From NCBI GenBank assembly GCA_025765615.1, contig JAIVFJ010000010.1, positions 533,982 to 597,981 of the forward strand: a DNA stretch of 64,000 bases. Direction: 5' to 3'. A program made the position numbers and the translations under genes. This document shows, in pieces, positions 43,145 through 55,956 of the stretch. The stretch is from Zopfochytrium polystomum (Eukaryota > Chytridiomycota > Chytridiomycetes > Chytridiales > Chytridiaceae). How positions within the stretch are numbered: position 1 is the first letter of the stretch; each line of letters starts with the position of its first letter. The notes below the pieces were generated by a model. It ran no database searches and had not been told where the DNA came from. It worked only from the letters and a program-made list of their open reading frames with translations.

Positions 43145-45320
43145 TGTGAGACTGTGCTCTCTAAATCTCCTCACCCTGGGCTGGAGGTGGAAATAGAGCA
43201 ATGGCCTAATTACCAATCCTATCTAATGAAAAGGGCAAAAGAAGGTGTCTAGGGGTCACCAGACAGGAAAATGTATTTGGAGTCTACTAAAGCCCATCAT
43301 CAAACACAAAAGAAACTCTTTAAACACAAAAAAGAGCAATCATCACATATCTAAAAGGGAAACATAAGAAAAGTGTGACAAAGGTGGCACAATCACAAGA
43401 GAAAGTGCAAAATGCCTCTGGTCCAAGACACAGAGAAACCCCAATGGCAAAGCCAAAGGGACTGAATCACTCGGTAAGGAATGAGACTTAGGGCAACAAA
43501 AGGGGCGCCTAAGGCAGCACCAACCAATCTGTGCCAGCTCCTTCCCAAGGCAGAAGCCAAGGGGGAAGGCAAGAGAGTGGGGAGGAAAGTGGCCAGGTCC
43601 CAGCCTGTTGGAGCCACCACCTTGGAGCACCAGCCCCCTCTCTGCCAAAGACAAGCCCTAAGTTGGAGGGGGTTGGACACAAAGGGCAAACACAAGGAAC
43701 AGTTAGTGTGCAGAGATGCCTGTTGGATCAAACCAGAACTGTTTTCCACTTAACAGAACCAGACACATCTTGTCTCACTCCCAAGAGAGGTTCCAACTCA
43801 ATCCAAGGAGGGGGCACACAGGGTGGGAGACAGTGGGACTCTTCTTGCTTCATCCTACTAGGACACAGACATCTGCCTCACCAGGCCAGAGGAATCCCCT
43901 ATCTTAGAAGCAAGGAAGGTTAAAACCCACTCCCACACACAAGTGTGGCACCATGACATCACAGGCATTAATCTGAGAGAAAGAGGGTCTGAACCGAGTG
44001 AAGACCAGGCCCACCAGAGGCCACAGGAGCCAACAACCAGGGAGATGGTGGCATACCTGAGAGACCATTTCTGCAGCACTAACTGACCAGCCAGCCATTC
44101 ATATCACCTTGAGAGACCTGGATTTGACTAGATGTATTGACAGGAACCTAGAGGCACCACCACAGATTTACCCTCTGTCTGTCCATCACCAAGTGGCTCC
44201 TACCCAGTCCAACCTAAACAGTATGCAGAATGGTGAGGTGCACTGGGGATTGAACCCAGCACACTGCCATGATGGCCAAGAGGGCTTCAACCTCCTGTCA
44301 CACACCAGGGGACTGCCACCCCCAGCTCATACACACAGTCAGGAAGAAAAGGGCAGGCAAGGGACTTCAGGTACAGTTCTCACAGTCAACAAGAAGGGGG
44401 GGCAGCAGTTTAAATAGGAGAGGGTTGGAATCACAGGGAGGAGAGGAAAAAGGAGGGAAAACACATACAAAACAACAAAACAATAAATAAAATAGTAAAG
44501 AACAGAAGGGGTGGGTGATTCACCAAATGGGCTGAGCCATCAACAAAAACAGCTCAGAGAATCATGGGGCCATTTCTTGGCAGACAGCCACCAGAGCAGA
44601 GTGGAGGGGGGGGTGGAGGAACTGGCAAGAAATGATTGGTGCAGACAAAAAGACACTCACCACAGCCCCAGAAAGAAAGGAAGACACACAAAGAGAGACA
44701 GTAAACAAACAACTGAATAAAAGATAAAACAAGAAAAAGGGCCAAAACAAAAGAAAATACTAATTGAAAAATAAGTAAAAATCATCAACAGAAAGAGAAA
44801 GAAAAGCCCTGTCTTCTCATACCACTCATATGAGGCATTACATCATGGTAGCTGGGCATCTGGACTTTGCACTTCTCCCATAGAAGGGGTTCAGTCCTTA
44901 GTCATTCCAAAAGTGAGGGGTTATTAGCTGGACATGGTGGACTTTGCAGCCCAACAGTCTGCATGTCTCGAACTTGGCACCTTCCCCATTGAAGGGAGCA
45001 CTCTAACCACTGAGCGAGGAAGCTCTATGCCAACAGTGGAGCAAACACTGACTCACTCAGTCTGCAGCCATTGTACAGAATAATAATAATAATAATGGCA
45101 CAAATAATAATAGTGACAGGTGACGCAGGTGCGACAACAAGTGTCAGTCAGTGGCTTATGTGGACAACCAATAATAATAAAATAATAATATATACAGCAG
45201 AATCCAAGCCGAATGCGTGTATAACGCGCTTCGAGACAGGTGGATAATCCTCACAATTATCGGTGAAAAAGTGGGTATACACTCTTTTATTTGAGGTCAC
45301 AGGCTTGACGTCCCGTCGTC
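43145..45320 (-). repeat. Dispersed repeat, copy B, inserted in the Helitron relic
   Basis: Reverse-orientation, longer version of copy A, with the block matches listed there. About 900 bp in its middle (roughly 43460-44400) have no counterpart in copy A. The minus strand carries tRNA-like pol III promoter boxes: CGCTCAGTGGTTAGAG (45001-45016), and about 30 nt further GTTCGAGAC (44965-44975). A second B-box-like GGGTTCAATCCCC lies near 44248-44260. Its outer ends carry CTGTGAGACTGTG at 43145 and, inverted, CTTGTGAGGACG near 45310. No protein-coding capacity was recognised. It interrupts the Helitron, since Helitron-like coding resumes after 45330. Confidence 0.7.
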
Positions 45321-45938
45321 CTCACAAGCCTCCCTAATTGACAGGTCTGGCCTCCCTTGCATTTGTGAAGCTATTCCCTCTTGGCCTTGCACACCCAACC
45401 AAGCTTGCACGTGCTCGTTAAGTGGAATTGAAATATGCAGGGACACATTTGATGTAGTATGTGATCCCTCTGGGAAGCTTTACTACCCATTTGCAGAGCA
45501 TGCACGTTTCTTTTCTGGATCTATGATTGGTACAGTGCCGAAGGGGCCTTGGACAAGCTTCCATTTATTTGCAGCATAACCCAGGAGATGAATCAATGTC
45601 TCTAGATGAGCTTCAGGCAGCATTGGAAGATGAAGAGGCTAAGGCTGGAATCATGCGCAGAATAACTGCTTGTGCTGGCAATATTACTGGTTCTGACGGC
45701 TACTGGTATAACAGGTGGCAAGATTTGGAAGCTGCTTTTCAGCAGAAGGGTGCAGCAACTGCTTTCTACACTGTCAGCTATGCAGACAATCATCTTCCAG
45801 ATTTGCATCACTTGCTGCCAGCAGGGCTTCTTGCATCCCCTGCAGAAAGGGCTTCGCAAGTTTCTCAGTGCCAACACCTTCTGGATTAGTATTTCACAGA
45901 GCGCCTTGAAGCATTTGTTGATGCTTTGTTTTCAAAAG
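45321..45938 (+). mobile_element. Helitron relic, middle part (Helitron-like N region)
   Basis: Plus-strand frames resume after repeat copy B. One contains a Leu-Phe-Pro-x-Gly-like stretch (KLFPLGLAHPT), Tyr-Tyr-Pro-Phe-Ala-Glu-His-Ala-Arg-Phe, then a 120-codon frame (45527-45889) with LDELQAALEDEEAKAGIMRR and GSDGYWYNRWQDLEA. It ends near HLPDLHHLLPAG. In Helitron transposases, this order (FP-lFP-G, H-x-x-RF, a long helical part, Y-x-R/K...L, then a Trp-x-x-Asp-like part) forms the helitron-like N domain before the Rep His motifs. Frameshifts near 45500 and 45890 show it is dead. It is cut at 45938 by a TIR element. Confidence 0.65.
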
Positions 45939-47290
45939 CCTGTGAGACTACACTGAGGTCTCAGTGATAAAGTCTAGGGATTTTATTCGCAAAAACAAGC
46001 ATACCTGTCATAAAACCGCAAGGATCGGGACCCCTATTATTATTCCCAGTTCTTCAGTTTCCAAGGCGTTATCAAAGTGCAGCTAACCTGTCTTAATTAT
46101 TGGGCCTGCTTTTACTACTTTCATCTTAACAGTTTCCGTTGCGCCAAGGTTTTCTTAACATATTTTCTTTTTCAGTCACTAACAGAGACTGCCCAACTGC
46201 CTAGGGATGGGGTGCCTGATAGGCCATACCCCAAGCCTGCCTAATTTATTATTTATTTTTGGCACTTGTACATACACGCATAGGGTTGGGGGGGACTTAG
46301 AGCATTTGTGGTGGATGCTTCAAGTCAGGGGTTGACTTGTCAATTTTGTCTCTCTCTGTTTTTGGGCCATTTCTCTTTTTCCTTTTTTCTTCAATCTGAT
46401 TTCTGTCCATTGGCACCAATACAGAGTCCCTTCAAATCCATCTGGCTCACGAAGGTGAGGGTAGTGAGAGATGGCACACACCCGGGTGTGTACATGGTCC
46501 CTTTGTGGGGCTCTTCTTAAGGGGCCGTGGGTGGGGAATGCAGCTGGCCCCACCAGTGACTGTGTGACATTGCCGGCTCTGTGTTGGAGTGAGGATCCCT
46601 GGCGCTTGCCTGCTGCGACGACGGTGGTGGTGGTGGCGATGACGACGGTGTTGTTGTCCCTGACCTTCCCGTCCCTGCGAGGGCGTTGGTGGCTGCGCCC
46701 GGTGCAGCCCCCGACACCTGAGAGTTCGATGTAGAAGCGCCTGCCTCGGTCCTATTGTTGTGAGGGTGAGATGTGTGAGTACGAGTGCGATGCAATAAAG
46801 TCCGTTGGTTGAGTGGTCGTGCTGACGCAGCCCGGCGGGGTGCGTGTACGATCGCAGGTGTTTCCGCGTGCAAGTTCCCTGCTGGCGACCTTCCAACCCC
46901 TACATAGTCGACTCCCTTCTCTCTCTCCCCCCCATCGCTTGCGACGACGAGGGCTCCCGCAGCACTGTCCGCGACGAGGGGCGCTAGGTTGCACCCTGTC
47001 TGTCCTGTTGCTATTAACCGCATCCCTAGGCAGTTGGGCAGTCTCTGTTAGTCACCGAAAAAGAAAATATGTTGAGAAAACCCTGGTGCAATGGAAACTG
47101 TTAAGACAAAAGTAGTAAAAGCAGGCCCAATAATAAAGACGGGTTAGCCGCAAATGCACTTTGATAACGCCTTGGAAACTAAAGAACCGGGAAAAATAGG
47201 GGTCCTGATCCTTGCGGTTTTATGACAGGTACGCTTGTTTTTGCGAATAAAATCCCTAGACTTTATCACTGAGACCTCGGTGTAGTCTTA
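45939..47290. mobile_element. Non-autonomous element with long (about 265 bp) terminal inverted repeats
   Basis: The left arm, starting CTGTGAGACTACACTGAGG at 45939, is repeated in reverse complement ending at about 47290. The arms stay similar over about 265 bp (45939-46207 and 47020-47290), with scattered differences, including the TCTAGGGATTTTATTCGC and ACTGCCCAACTGCCTAGGGAT blocks (each under 21 nt as quoted). The interior of about 810 bp is GC-richer and has a 168-codon minus-strand frame with Ser/Thr/Pro-rich composition and no transposase motif. AGC flanks both ends, a possible 3-bp target duplication. Arm length recalls Mutator-like elements, but no 9-bp duplication was found. It sits inside the Helitron relic. 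Confidence 0.75.
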
Positions 47291-48535
47291 CAGAGCACTC
47301 ACATAATTTTTGAAGAAGTTTCTGGAAAGGACACTGCAAACATTGTTCTCAGAGAAATGATCCATTTATGAATCCACATTGTCCTCTGCAGCTTCACCAT
47401 TGGAGAGGAAACGTGGACCTCCAAATTATTATTGATGTGAGGGCTGCATTTGAATATATGGTCAAGTATGCATCCAAGGCTGAAAAGCGCAGCAGAAATA
47501 TCAACAGCACATTCAATGCATTTGTTCAAAGAGAAGAGCGGGAGATAATAAGACCCTTCTACTGTTCTTCGCTCCATAATGCTGCAAACACTGGAGTGCA
47601 GGGACATTTGTGGAGGTGAAACATTCAGACTCCTTTCTGGAGGCAAGCACGTCAGCTGCTCATTGGAGTTTGTCCATATCAGCATCAAATTTGACTCTGA
47701 GCGATTTGATGTGATGAGGCACGCTGCTGATGCCCCTGCTGAAATCACTGCTGCAGACTCAACATTGCTCAAACTGTACATGAAAGGAGATATGAATGCT
47801 CTGTATGCCAACATGAGCTTTTTAGATTTTTGCATTGGGCATAAGGTCAAGAAAGGAGCTCTTGATGAAAGAAGTGGTGAGAGCTCTCAGAAAGTAGTTT
47901 TTCTGTTTACTCCAAAACATCAGCTGAGCAAGGAGGGAACTGATGCTCAGAAGAAATACTGCTGGCAACAACTAGCCAAGTACCAGCCATGGCATGAAGC
48001 ATTTTTTCAGCAGCTCAGAAACTTGGAAGTAACTGAAGAGGGCTGGAAGAATTTCCTTTTGCACTGCAGTAATGATGTCCTAAAGCGAATTTGTGAAATG
48101 GACCATTTTCTGGCAGCTGAATTGAAAAAAATGTGTGACAACCAGAATGAAGAAGAGATGTTTTCGCAATGGAGGAAATGGATTTGGTCAGGGAAATGTG
48201 GGTGAATGCTGCAGATGAGCTTCCACAGGCAGATGTGCAACAAAACACACAGTCTGACAGACTTGGATTGGCAGCAAACCATGACTGGAGTATCCATCAT
48301 TTTAGAATTCAGAGAAACTTAAGGAGGGCACCAAATTTGTTGAAAAACCAAGCAAGCACTGGGAGATGGCCCTGAAGGTGCAGAGGCTCCTTATGTCACC
48401 CCAGAGAGTCTGGATCCTGTCCAACGGCAGGTTTTTGGTCACACATTGAATGAAGTGAGGGATCAAAATCAGTCCCTCTTTGTACTGAATGGCACTGCAG
48501 GCACTGGCAAGTCCCATGTAATCAATGCCCAAAAC
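47291..48535 (+). mobile_element. Helitron relic, 3' part (Rep end and helicase Walker A)
   Basis: Plus-strand frames continue the Helitron order after the TIR element. First comes a segment with CPLQLHHWRGNVDLQ and YMVKYASKAEK, matching the Rep region before the second catalytic Tyr pair. A 208-codon frame (47579-48205) follows with YCWQQLAKYQPW and W..FLLHC-like parts of the linker. The start of a Pif1-type helicase comes next, with the Walker A motif LNGTAGTGKS encoded at 48485-48514. The frame breaks at about 47575 and 48205, and similarity ends near 48535, so most of the helicase is missing. Confidence 0.75.
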
Positions 48536-49338
48536 GGCGAAATGAAAGAAGGAAAACTACTCTGACCCCATCCTAGGGCCTAACCATCTACTCTGCCCTT
48601 GGGCGCCATGCGCTCTCCATATGGCGGAGTGCACCAAGCTCTCTGTCTCCTTGTCCTGGTCTGTTTCTGATGAAAGTTGTTAGGCGGAACTGACTGGTTC
48701 GCAGCAAGAGGCACAAGACAGACCCGAACCTATTGTAACTATCAGTTATTGTTCTCATGATGCCCATGGGAGAGCGAGACACTGCCAATGCAGACCTGGG
48801 TGCTGGCTTGCACTGATGACAAATACGCTGAGTATTAAGTGGAACAGAAACCCAGTGTCAACAGTTTTCCTCCTCCTCTGCTCAAGCAGATAATATAGGA
48901 GAGGTTTTTACCCTGTGCTGGTCACGCTTGCCTAGGAACTATTACAGTGTGCATATCATCATTATGTATCAATAATTCATAACAGAGTTTTTTCTCTTTT
49001 CTCTCCAAGTTGGGGAGAAGGACCACTCACGAATACACATCTCCACTTCATTCACTCCCACTCACTCAGAGTAGACTGTTTACACAGTCTCACCACCAGG
49101 CTATTTATATCTGGCAGATTTGCCCATCACGTTGCAACTGATGGCTAGGGTGTGGACAAAGCTGTTGTGAGGGTGGTCCTATGAAGGGCCCTGGTGAGGT
49201 GGAAATGACTGGGACAAAGAGACTGGCATTTTGCCAATTTAGCCATTAGTTGAAAATTTTAGATCACCATTGGAAATGCTCTGACTCGTTTGGGTTGTCC
49301 AGCATCCATCGTTCGTTTATTGTCGTGAATTGATCCGT
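48536..49338. other. Intergenic, probably repetitive
   Basis: No gene seen. The stretch has the same AT/GC texture as the repeat-rich block before it, but I found no matching copy in the window. The last 100 bp are the 3' flank of the anoctamin gene. Confidence 0.35.
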
Positions 49339-52300
49339 TCACAACTCCCTTCCGCCGATACTGACCGTCCTGTTTCGCGAATTAGAGTGAGCGTCGCTCA
49401 TACTCTGACCACTTTTTTTCCGCGCTGCAAGAAGCGTCGGTGGCGTTGACATCAGCGTGTCCACACTCATCATCTCGTCTTCTTCTTCAAGGTCTTTGTC
49501 ACGGTTTATTCTTTCCATGTATTCGGCACGGGCCATGGCAAGCTCAACGGACGTTGGGACGGCGGGAATCAACAGTCCGAAGAACCACGCCAAGAAGTAC
49601 GCTCCATAGTGAAAAAGGATTATAAATAGAAACTGTCCAGCCATTCTAGTTCCAGCTTCCGACGGAGGTGGTGGAACCGAAGGCTGAACGCCAAGAAACA
49701 TGTATTGAAATGTCGGAGAGAGGAATGCAATAAGCGTTGAGTTCGTCGCAACACTCAGTGCCGCAATAATGCGTAGAATAATTTCCCATGCACCGATGCT
49801 TGGTGCGCGTAAGGGAACGGGCCGCTGATAAACATATAGCAGCTTAAAGGCGTCCGAGCGTACTTCGTACACATTATTAATAAGAGCGAAAATAGGTGCC
49901 AGGGGAAAGCAAGAAGCAAACAGCGCTATGTAGCCGAACTGAATCACTTTCTGAGCGTACTCATCGCGAATGCCTGGAAAGCTGACAAGCTTATCGTCCC
50001 GATAGTGCTGCGGTAAATGCACAGAGTCCTCATTATAATTAGTGAGGTAATCCTCCTGCTCCACCTCAGAGAAAGACATCGCGAATTCTGGTGTAACCCC
50101 CAAGTTATGGGAGAGGCGCCGCTGATTTTGCTCCGTGGCACTGACCGACATCTTTGCCATCGGTACACTGGCGATAATAGTCTGACTTGTATCGTTCGAC
50201 TCCAGCACCGGTTCAGGCAAAGCTTCTTCCGGTTGATCATCTACTTTTGAAAACATATTTACCTCCGCAGCCGCAGATTGACCTCTCTCTAGATCCACGC
50301 GACGCCTCTTTTTCAATATCTCCCGCCGAAGCATGGCCTTGCGAGCTTTGGCGGAGAGACTGCTGAACTTGGCGGCGATCCAAGGAACACCAAGCTCCTG
50401 GGCCCTTTCAATGAGCTGCCCACCAATGAAGATTATCAGCAGATTAATTGTGACCGCACTTGAGCAAGTGCTGGATTGTTCCGTGTCTGGAAGTATGTTG
50501 CAATCGTCATTTAAAATGCTCAATCCAAACAAGTTGTGCGAAGCCATATTCGGTTTAACAAAGGCATAGTACAGGAGCTTTAGAAATGATTAGTGTCGAG
50601 CAGTGCGATTCGGCAGACTCTTACCTGCGAATAGCTATTCGCGAAGTCGAACAAATATGATTTGATAATGTAAGCATTGTCGTAGTGAGATTCTGTTTTG
50701 CTATAGAAGTTGTTTAGATTGAAACACAGCATAACCAAGTTGGTCCATACTAGTTCTCCCAATCATTAAGAAGCTCAACAACAAGCTTGAACGGAACTTT
50801 CATAAGAACTATGGATACCAGTCCTGTCCCCTTGATTTAGTTGATGAGATCGACAGCAGTGTTTGATAATCGCACCGACCAAGTAAAGATGTGAAAGAGT
50901 TCATGGCGAGCTCTGTTCCAAGAACCGGCGCAAAGTAAGCTCCCATAGACACTTGGGCAGCTATGCTAGCAGCGACAATGAGAAGCCAGAGGGCCATCAC
51001 AAGAGTCGAGGCCAGCTGTCGGTGAAACCTTCTTCTGGCGGGAAAATATAGCTCCAGTTTCCCCGTTACCTCACTTCGACTGGTTTGGCCACATTTTTAT
51101 CGACGGTAAGTTGAATTCGACGAAACGAAGACTCAAAGAAAAAAACTCACCGAGTTCCAGACGGTTTGAATTGTGGTCTCCGGACCTCCTCTCGCTCAAA
51201 ATTATTTGTCGACCACTGCCAGGAAAAGTAGGACAGCCGTTGTTGCCAAGCAAGTGGCATTAACAGAGCCCACAGCGATATAAGAAGCCCGAACCATGGT
51301 GTTATCTCGTTGTCGAATATTTTTGCCCACACGAAGGTCGGTCCACTGCATAAACTTCAATTCAGTGCGCGGAGGAGTCGACTGCAGATTCACCTCGCTG
51401 CTTTCGACAATCCATAAATAAACACTACAAGTCCCAGGATGGAGGCTAATGCCAACCATGCGTTGTAGAAACCCATAAAGGCAAAGTACAGAGCCACTTT
51501 TTCCCCAAAATACGATGCTATCTCATTCATCGGCTGAGGGCTAAAGTACCGGGTAACCCAAATCTTTTTAAGCCCCAACCTAGTAGCGGTGGTTGGATTT
51601 GTTGGCACCGCAAGCCCACCCATACTTTCCAGATAGTCATCATCGTGAACGTGGAACATGCTTGTGTAAACATTTTCAGCAAGCAAGTAGTAGATTCCTT
51701 GACGAGTAGAAGTCAGCAGTTGTAAATTTCAGATAAGCACCCACCATCCTTCCTCAACTTGGCTTTCGCTGACAAGCTACCCATGTCCTTAATTTTAATC
51801 TCTGTTCTCGTTATAATGTAGTTGACAAGAAGGGACCGGTGACTATCACGGAAGAAAGCTGATTGGACTTCGCGAATAGAACTCTCAGATGGATCTCCGC
51901 CCCGAAACTTAGCAAGATTCTTCCTCTTGAAGACCCCGGACTGGTCTTCGAGAACGGCGTCAGTGATGAATAGCGACTTCATTTGGTTAAGCCAGGTTCT
52001 AATTCTCGTACTGCCAAAGTCATAGAGAAAGGAGCGACGTGAAGCCTCAGAGATGCGGCGAGCCCGTTTCATATACGCCTTTGAATGCATTTATGACAAT
52101 TAGATCCATTGCGAAAGCTGAAAGAAAACCGCACCTCGTCTGGCTTCAACGGTAGTTTCAGTTTATTTAACTGAGCCTCTGCACACAGTACGTTGAAGGG
52201 AGCTAGAATTTTCACGTAGACCATTTTTTTCTCCTCAACCGATAGTTCACGCTCGATTATTAATCCTTTTTGGAGCAGCTTCTTCTCGAATGCAGTTCGG

Positions 52301-53580
52301 TTTCCCTCCGCACGTGGATCTACAGAGTGCTTGAATTTCAAAACGTAGTCGTACCTCCGAACTCCAAAATGCAGCTTGAGAATAGCGTCAACAGAGCTAT
52401 ACGCTTTTGACCCTTCAAAATTGTAATTGGTTATTGCCAAAATGGCGAAATACAGATGCGGTGGCAATCGTTCAAAAGGGCGGACAGCCGTGTACTTGTT
52501 AGTTCTGGAGTGTTGACAAAAGCATTTGTTACCAAATATTTCCCAGGCATCAGCCAATGTTCCTCCTCCTTCTGCTTTTGCTCTCCATGCTGCAACCCGA
52601 TCGAACAAAGCCACATCTGCAGCTTTCATCATGCTGATTACCCGCCTTCCCCGGGTGCGAGTAATTACGGCCCCACTCTTCCCGTTTCCCATACTATCGG
52701 CCAGGGCAGGGCCAAACCAGCCATAATGAACCCTTGGATCGCAAGCGCGATAAGATTCACGCTCTGTGAGATTGACACCGGAGCTGGTGCTCGAGGTTCC
52801 GGCTCCCACTTTGCCAGTTCCAAACGAAGCCGAACTACTCATGCCGAGTATTGATTGCGGTGAATGATGGTGACTGAAAGCGTTAAGATGCTTCACTGGC
52901 GGCGGATTTGTTCGTTGGATCCCAAGTGACGAATAAGAGCCTAGATTTGCCGAGCCGTCGTCTATTAGAATTCGAGGCATGATTCCGTTATCGGTTGGAC
53001 AGCTGCCACGAGCTTCAGGGGAATAATCTCCGGAATACACTTCATGCGTTGAGGAATAGGGCTTCATGGCAGTGCTCGAGCTTTGAGTTTGAGTACTGTC
53101 TCGCTTAATGGCCAGGGATGACGCAGATATGATGACCGGTAACGGCGAATCGATTCCAAGAAATCCATTGCCTGCTCCGGCAGCGGAACTGCGACGCGAG
53201 TTTGCGCGCGAGACAAAATTTCCTGCGTCGGTGCTTCCCTTCCGAGAAAAGGAAGTGCTGGAAGTGTGATGGTCGGAGGAGGATGCGCCCGTAGACCAGT
53301 GGCTTGAGCTGTGGGACGATCGAACGCCGTCCGCGCTCTTGTATCCATTTAACTGACCCCCTTCGTCATCGCTGAACGTGTTAGGATTTGTTTCTTTTTC
53401 ATCACCAGTGCTGGCGTCGTCACAATCAAGATCTTCCTCGTCTTCATACTCGTGTGCTTTGTGGGGAGCCGATACCTCCTGGGCTGCCCCCCCGGTTGGA
53501 TCATGGCTGCTAGCTTCGTGTGGTGCTGTGATATCCCCATCGTTGGAATGCAAATACAGCGGGCGAAGCGAAGGCAGCAT
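49339..53580 (-). CDS. Anoctamin/DUF590 family membrane protein (Ist2-like)
   Basis: Eight exons join in one frame of 1286 aa: 53580-52135, 52078-51745, 51697-51394, 51345-51151, 51073-50880, 50823-50751, 50700-50625 and 50577-49339. Residues 1-270 are disordered and acidic/Ser-rich. The cytoplasmic anoctamin domain follows, with RRYDYVLKFK and YVKILAPFNVLCAEA. The membrane core starts around exon 3 (YFGEKVALYFAFMGFYNAWLAL in part) and continues with TPWFGLLISLWALL, the RRPQFKP motif, VVELLNDWENYKT (split by an intron) and the last helices in exon 8. Anoctamins are Ca-activated channels or lipid scramblases; in fungi the relative Ist2 tethers ER to plasma membrane. A basic, Ser-rich tail follows. 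The start codon lies 120 bp beyond the stop of the Rab gene on the same strand. Confidence 0.9.
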
Positions 53581-53699
53581 AAGAGTGGATAGAGGACTAA
53601 TTGGGCGTTGACAATTTGTTGAGGTTCAGGAAAAAATTTCTTCAATTCTTCGACGACTCTCACACACTAACACACAAACACCAACGCCACCACCAGCTT

Positions 53700-54568
<869 letters not shown>

Positions 54569-55956
54569 TTTGTAGGGGAGAACGGGTGGAGTGGGTGAGT
54601 AAATGATCGTTCAGTTCGTCTTGAGTGCCTGGCGGAATGAAGCTCAAGATCGGTTCACGAGAATCGGGCTTTCAGTGCACGTGAAAATCCTACTGAGTGA
54701 GTATGGTACAGGCTGTTTTCCCTCTATCGCGACTGTGGTGAGGGGTCGCCGCCTTTCTGATAGTTGACTGCCCCTCCCTGCTCGAACGTGATCTCACCAT
54801 CGTCTTTGGACATGGCGATTGTGTGGGGAAATTTTTCTAACACTGCTAGGTTCCACGACAACGACCCCCCAAACGAAAAGCAACACGAATTGTGGGCTTG
54901 TCCTCACAGCGCCAATGCTCACAAACATGACCACGTCACTTCCTGCATGGACACACAGCTCTTTAAGATATCTTCAGGCAGAGCTTTGCAAATCGCCCAA
55001 ATGCATAACAATAATCCAGCATAAAATGATGCATTAAGCAAATGAGTTGCTTGCGGCATTATTCCTGCATCCGTTTTCCCAGGTAATTGAGCTTGACTGG
55101 AGATAACCCAGCAAATTGCTCTTGCCTTCACTGTTTAGCAACGATGACCTCTGCTGTTAAATTTGCAACCTTTAGATGCGGTTTCATCATCATTTTCAAC
55201 AACATAAGCGTGTCATTCATTACTTCTCACTCTCGCAATCACTGGCAACAGACATAGCAGCGGCAAACCCCTGAGATCTTCTATTCATTTTCAACACTAT
55301 TGTATAAGCGTGTTTTTTGTTAATTTCAACACAATAAGTGTTTCATTTGCTAATTCTTCCATTACCATCACTGCCCCTGATATAGCAGCGGCCATGTCGC
55401 CTCTTGATTCGCAGCCTCCAGCTGCAAGCTCAATTCTTATTTGCTATTGCCACTTTTATTGTTTCTCACTCTCACAGTCACCATCACAGCTTACTGGTAT
55501 AGCACAGCAAAGCTACAGCAAAAAGCCCGCAAAAAACGACGTAGTTTCGCAGCCTTCGCCTGTGGTCTCATCATCCTTTCCCATATTGCGTGATGGGAAG
55601 AGTGAAATGCCACACAGGGTGACAAAGGTATGGCAGAAAGCCAAGGATCTTGACAGAACCAAGCGAGTTGCGGCACACGGGCGACCTAGCCATTAACACA
55701 ACAGGAAAGGAAACAACCAAAAGAAGAAGAACAACCGCAACAAAAGGAAGAAACCTTAGGGCCTAGGCCTGGCGGAAAGTGCCAATCTGACAGCTAAAAA
55801 GTACTCTGTGTATTGATTCCAACGAACAAGTGAGTTTGAAGGAAAAAGAAAGGAGAGGATAGGGAGAAACAACTTGAGCATGACTAAGAGCATTCACCAC
55901 AAATGCTCGCAGTTCCCCAACCCCCATGCATTTGTGTACAAGTGTCATAGGTAGGT
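54569..55956. other. Intergenic, with decayed tandem repeat
   Basis: The first 150 bp are the likely promoter of the Rab gene. Between about 55165 and 55500, three degenerate copies of a unit of about 100 bp can be followed, marked by TTTTCAACA, ATAAGCGTGT-like and ATAGCAGCGGC segments. No gene. The repeat may belong to the gag-bearing relic that follows. Confidence 0.45.

Noticed and set aside
44100..45060. True tRNA genes in repeat copy B
   Set aside because: A and B boxes are present, but no full cloverleaf with paired acceptor and anticodon stems can be drawn by eye.
46517..47023. 168-codon minus-strand frame inside the long-TIR element as a transposase
   Set aside because: There are no catalytic acidic motifs or zinc fingers; the composition is Ser/Thr/Pro/Ala low complexity.
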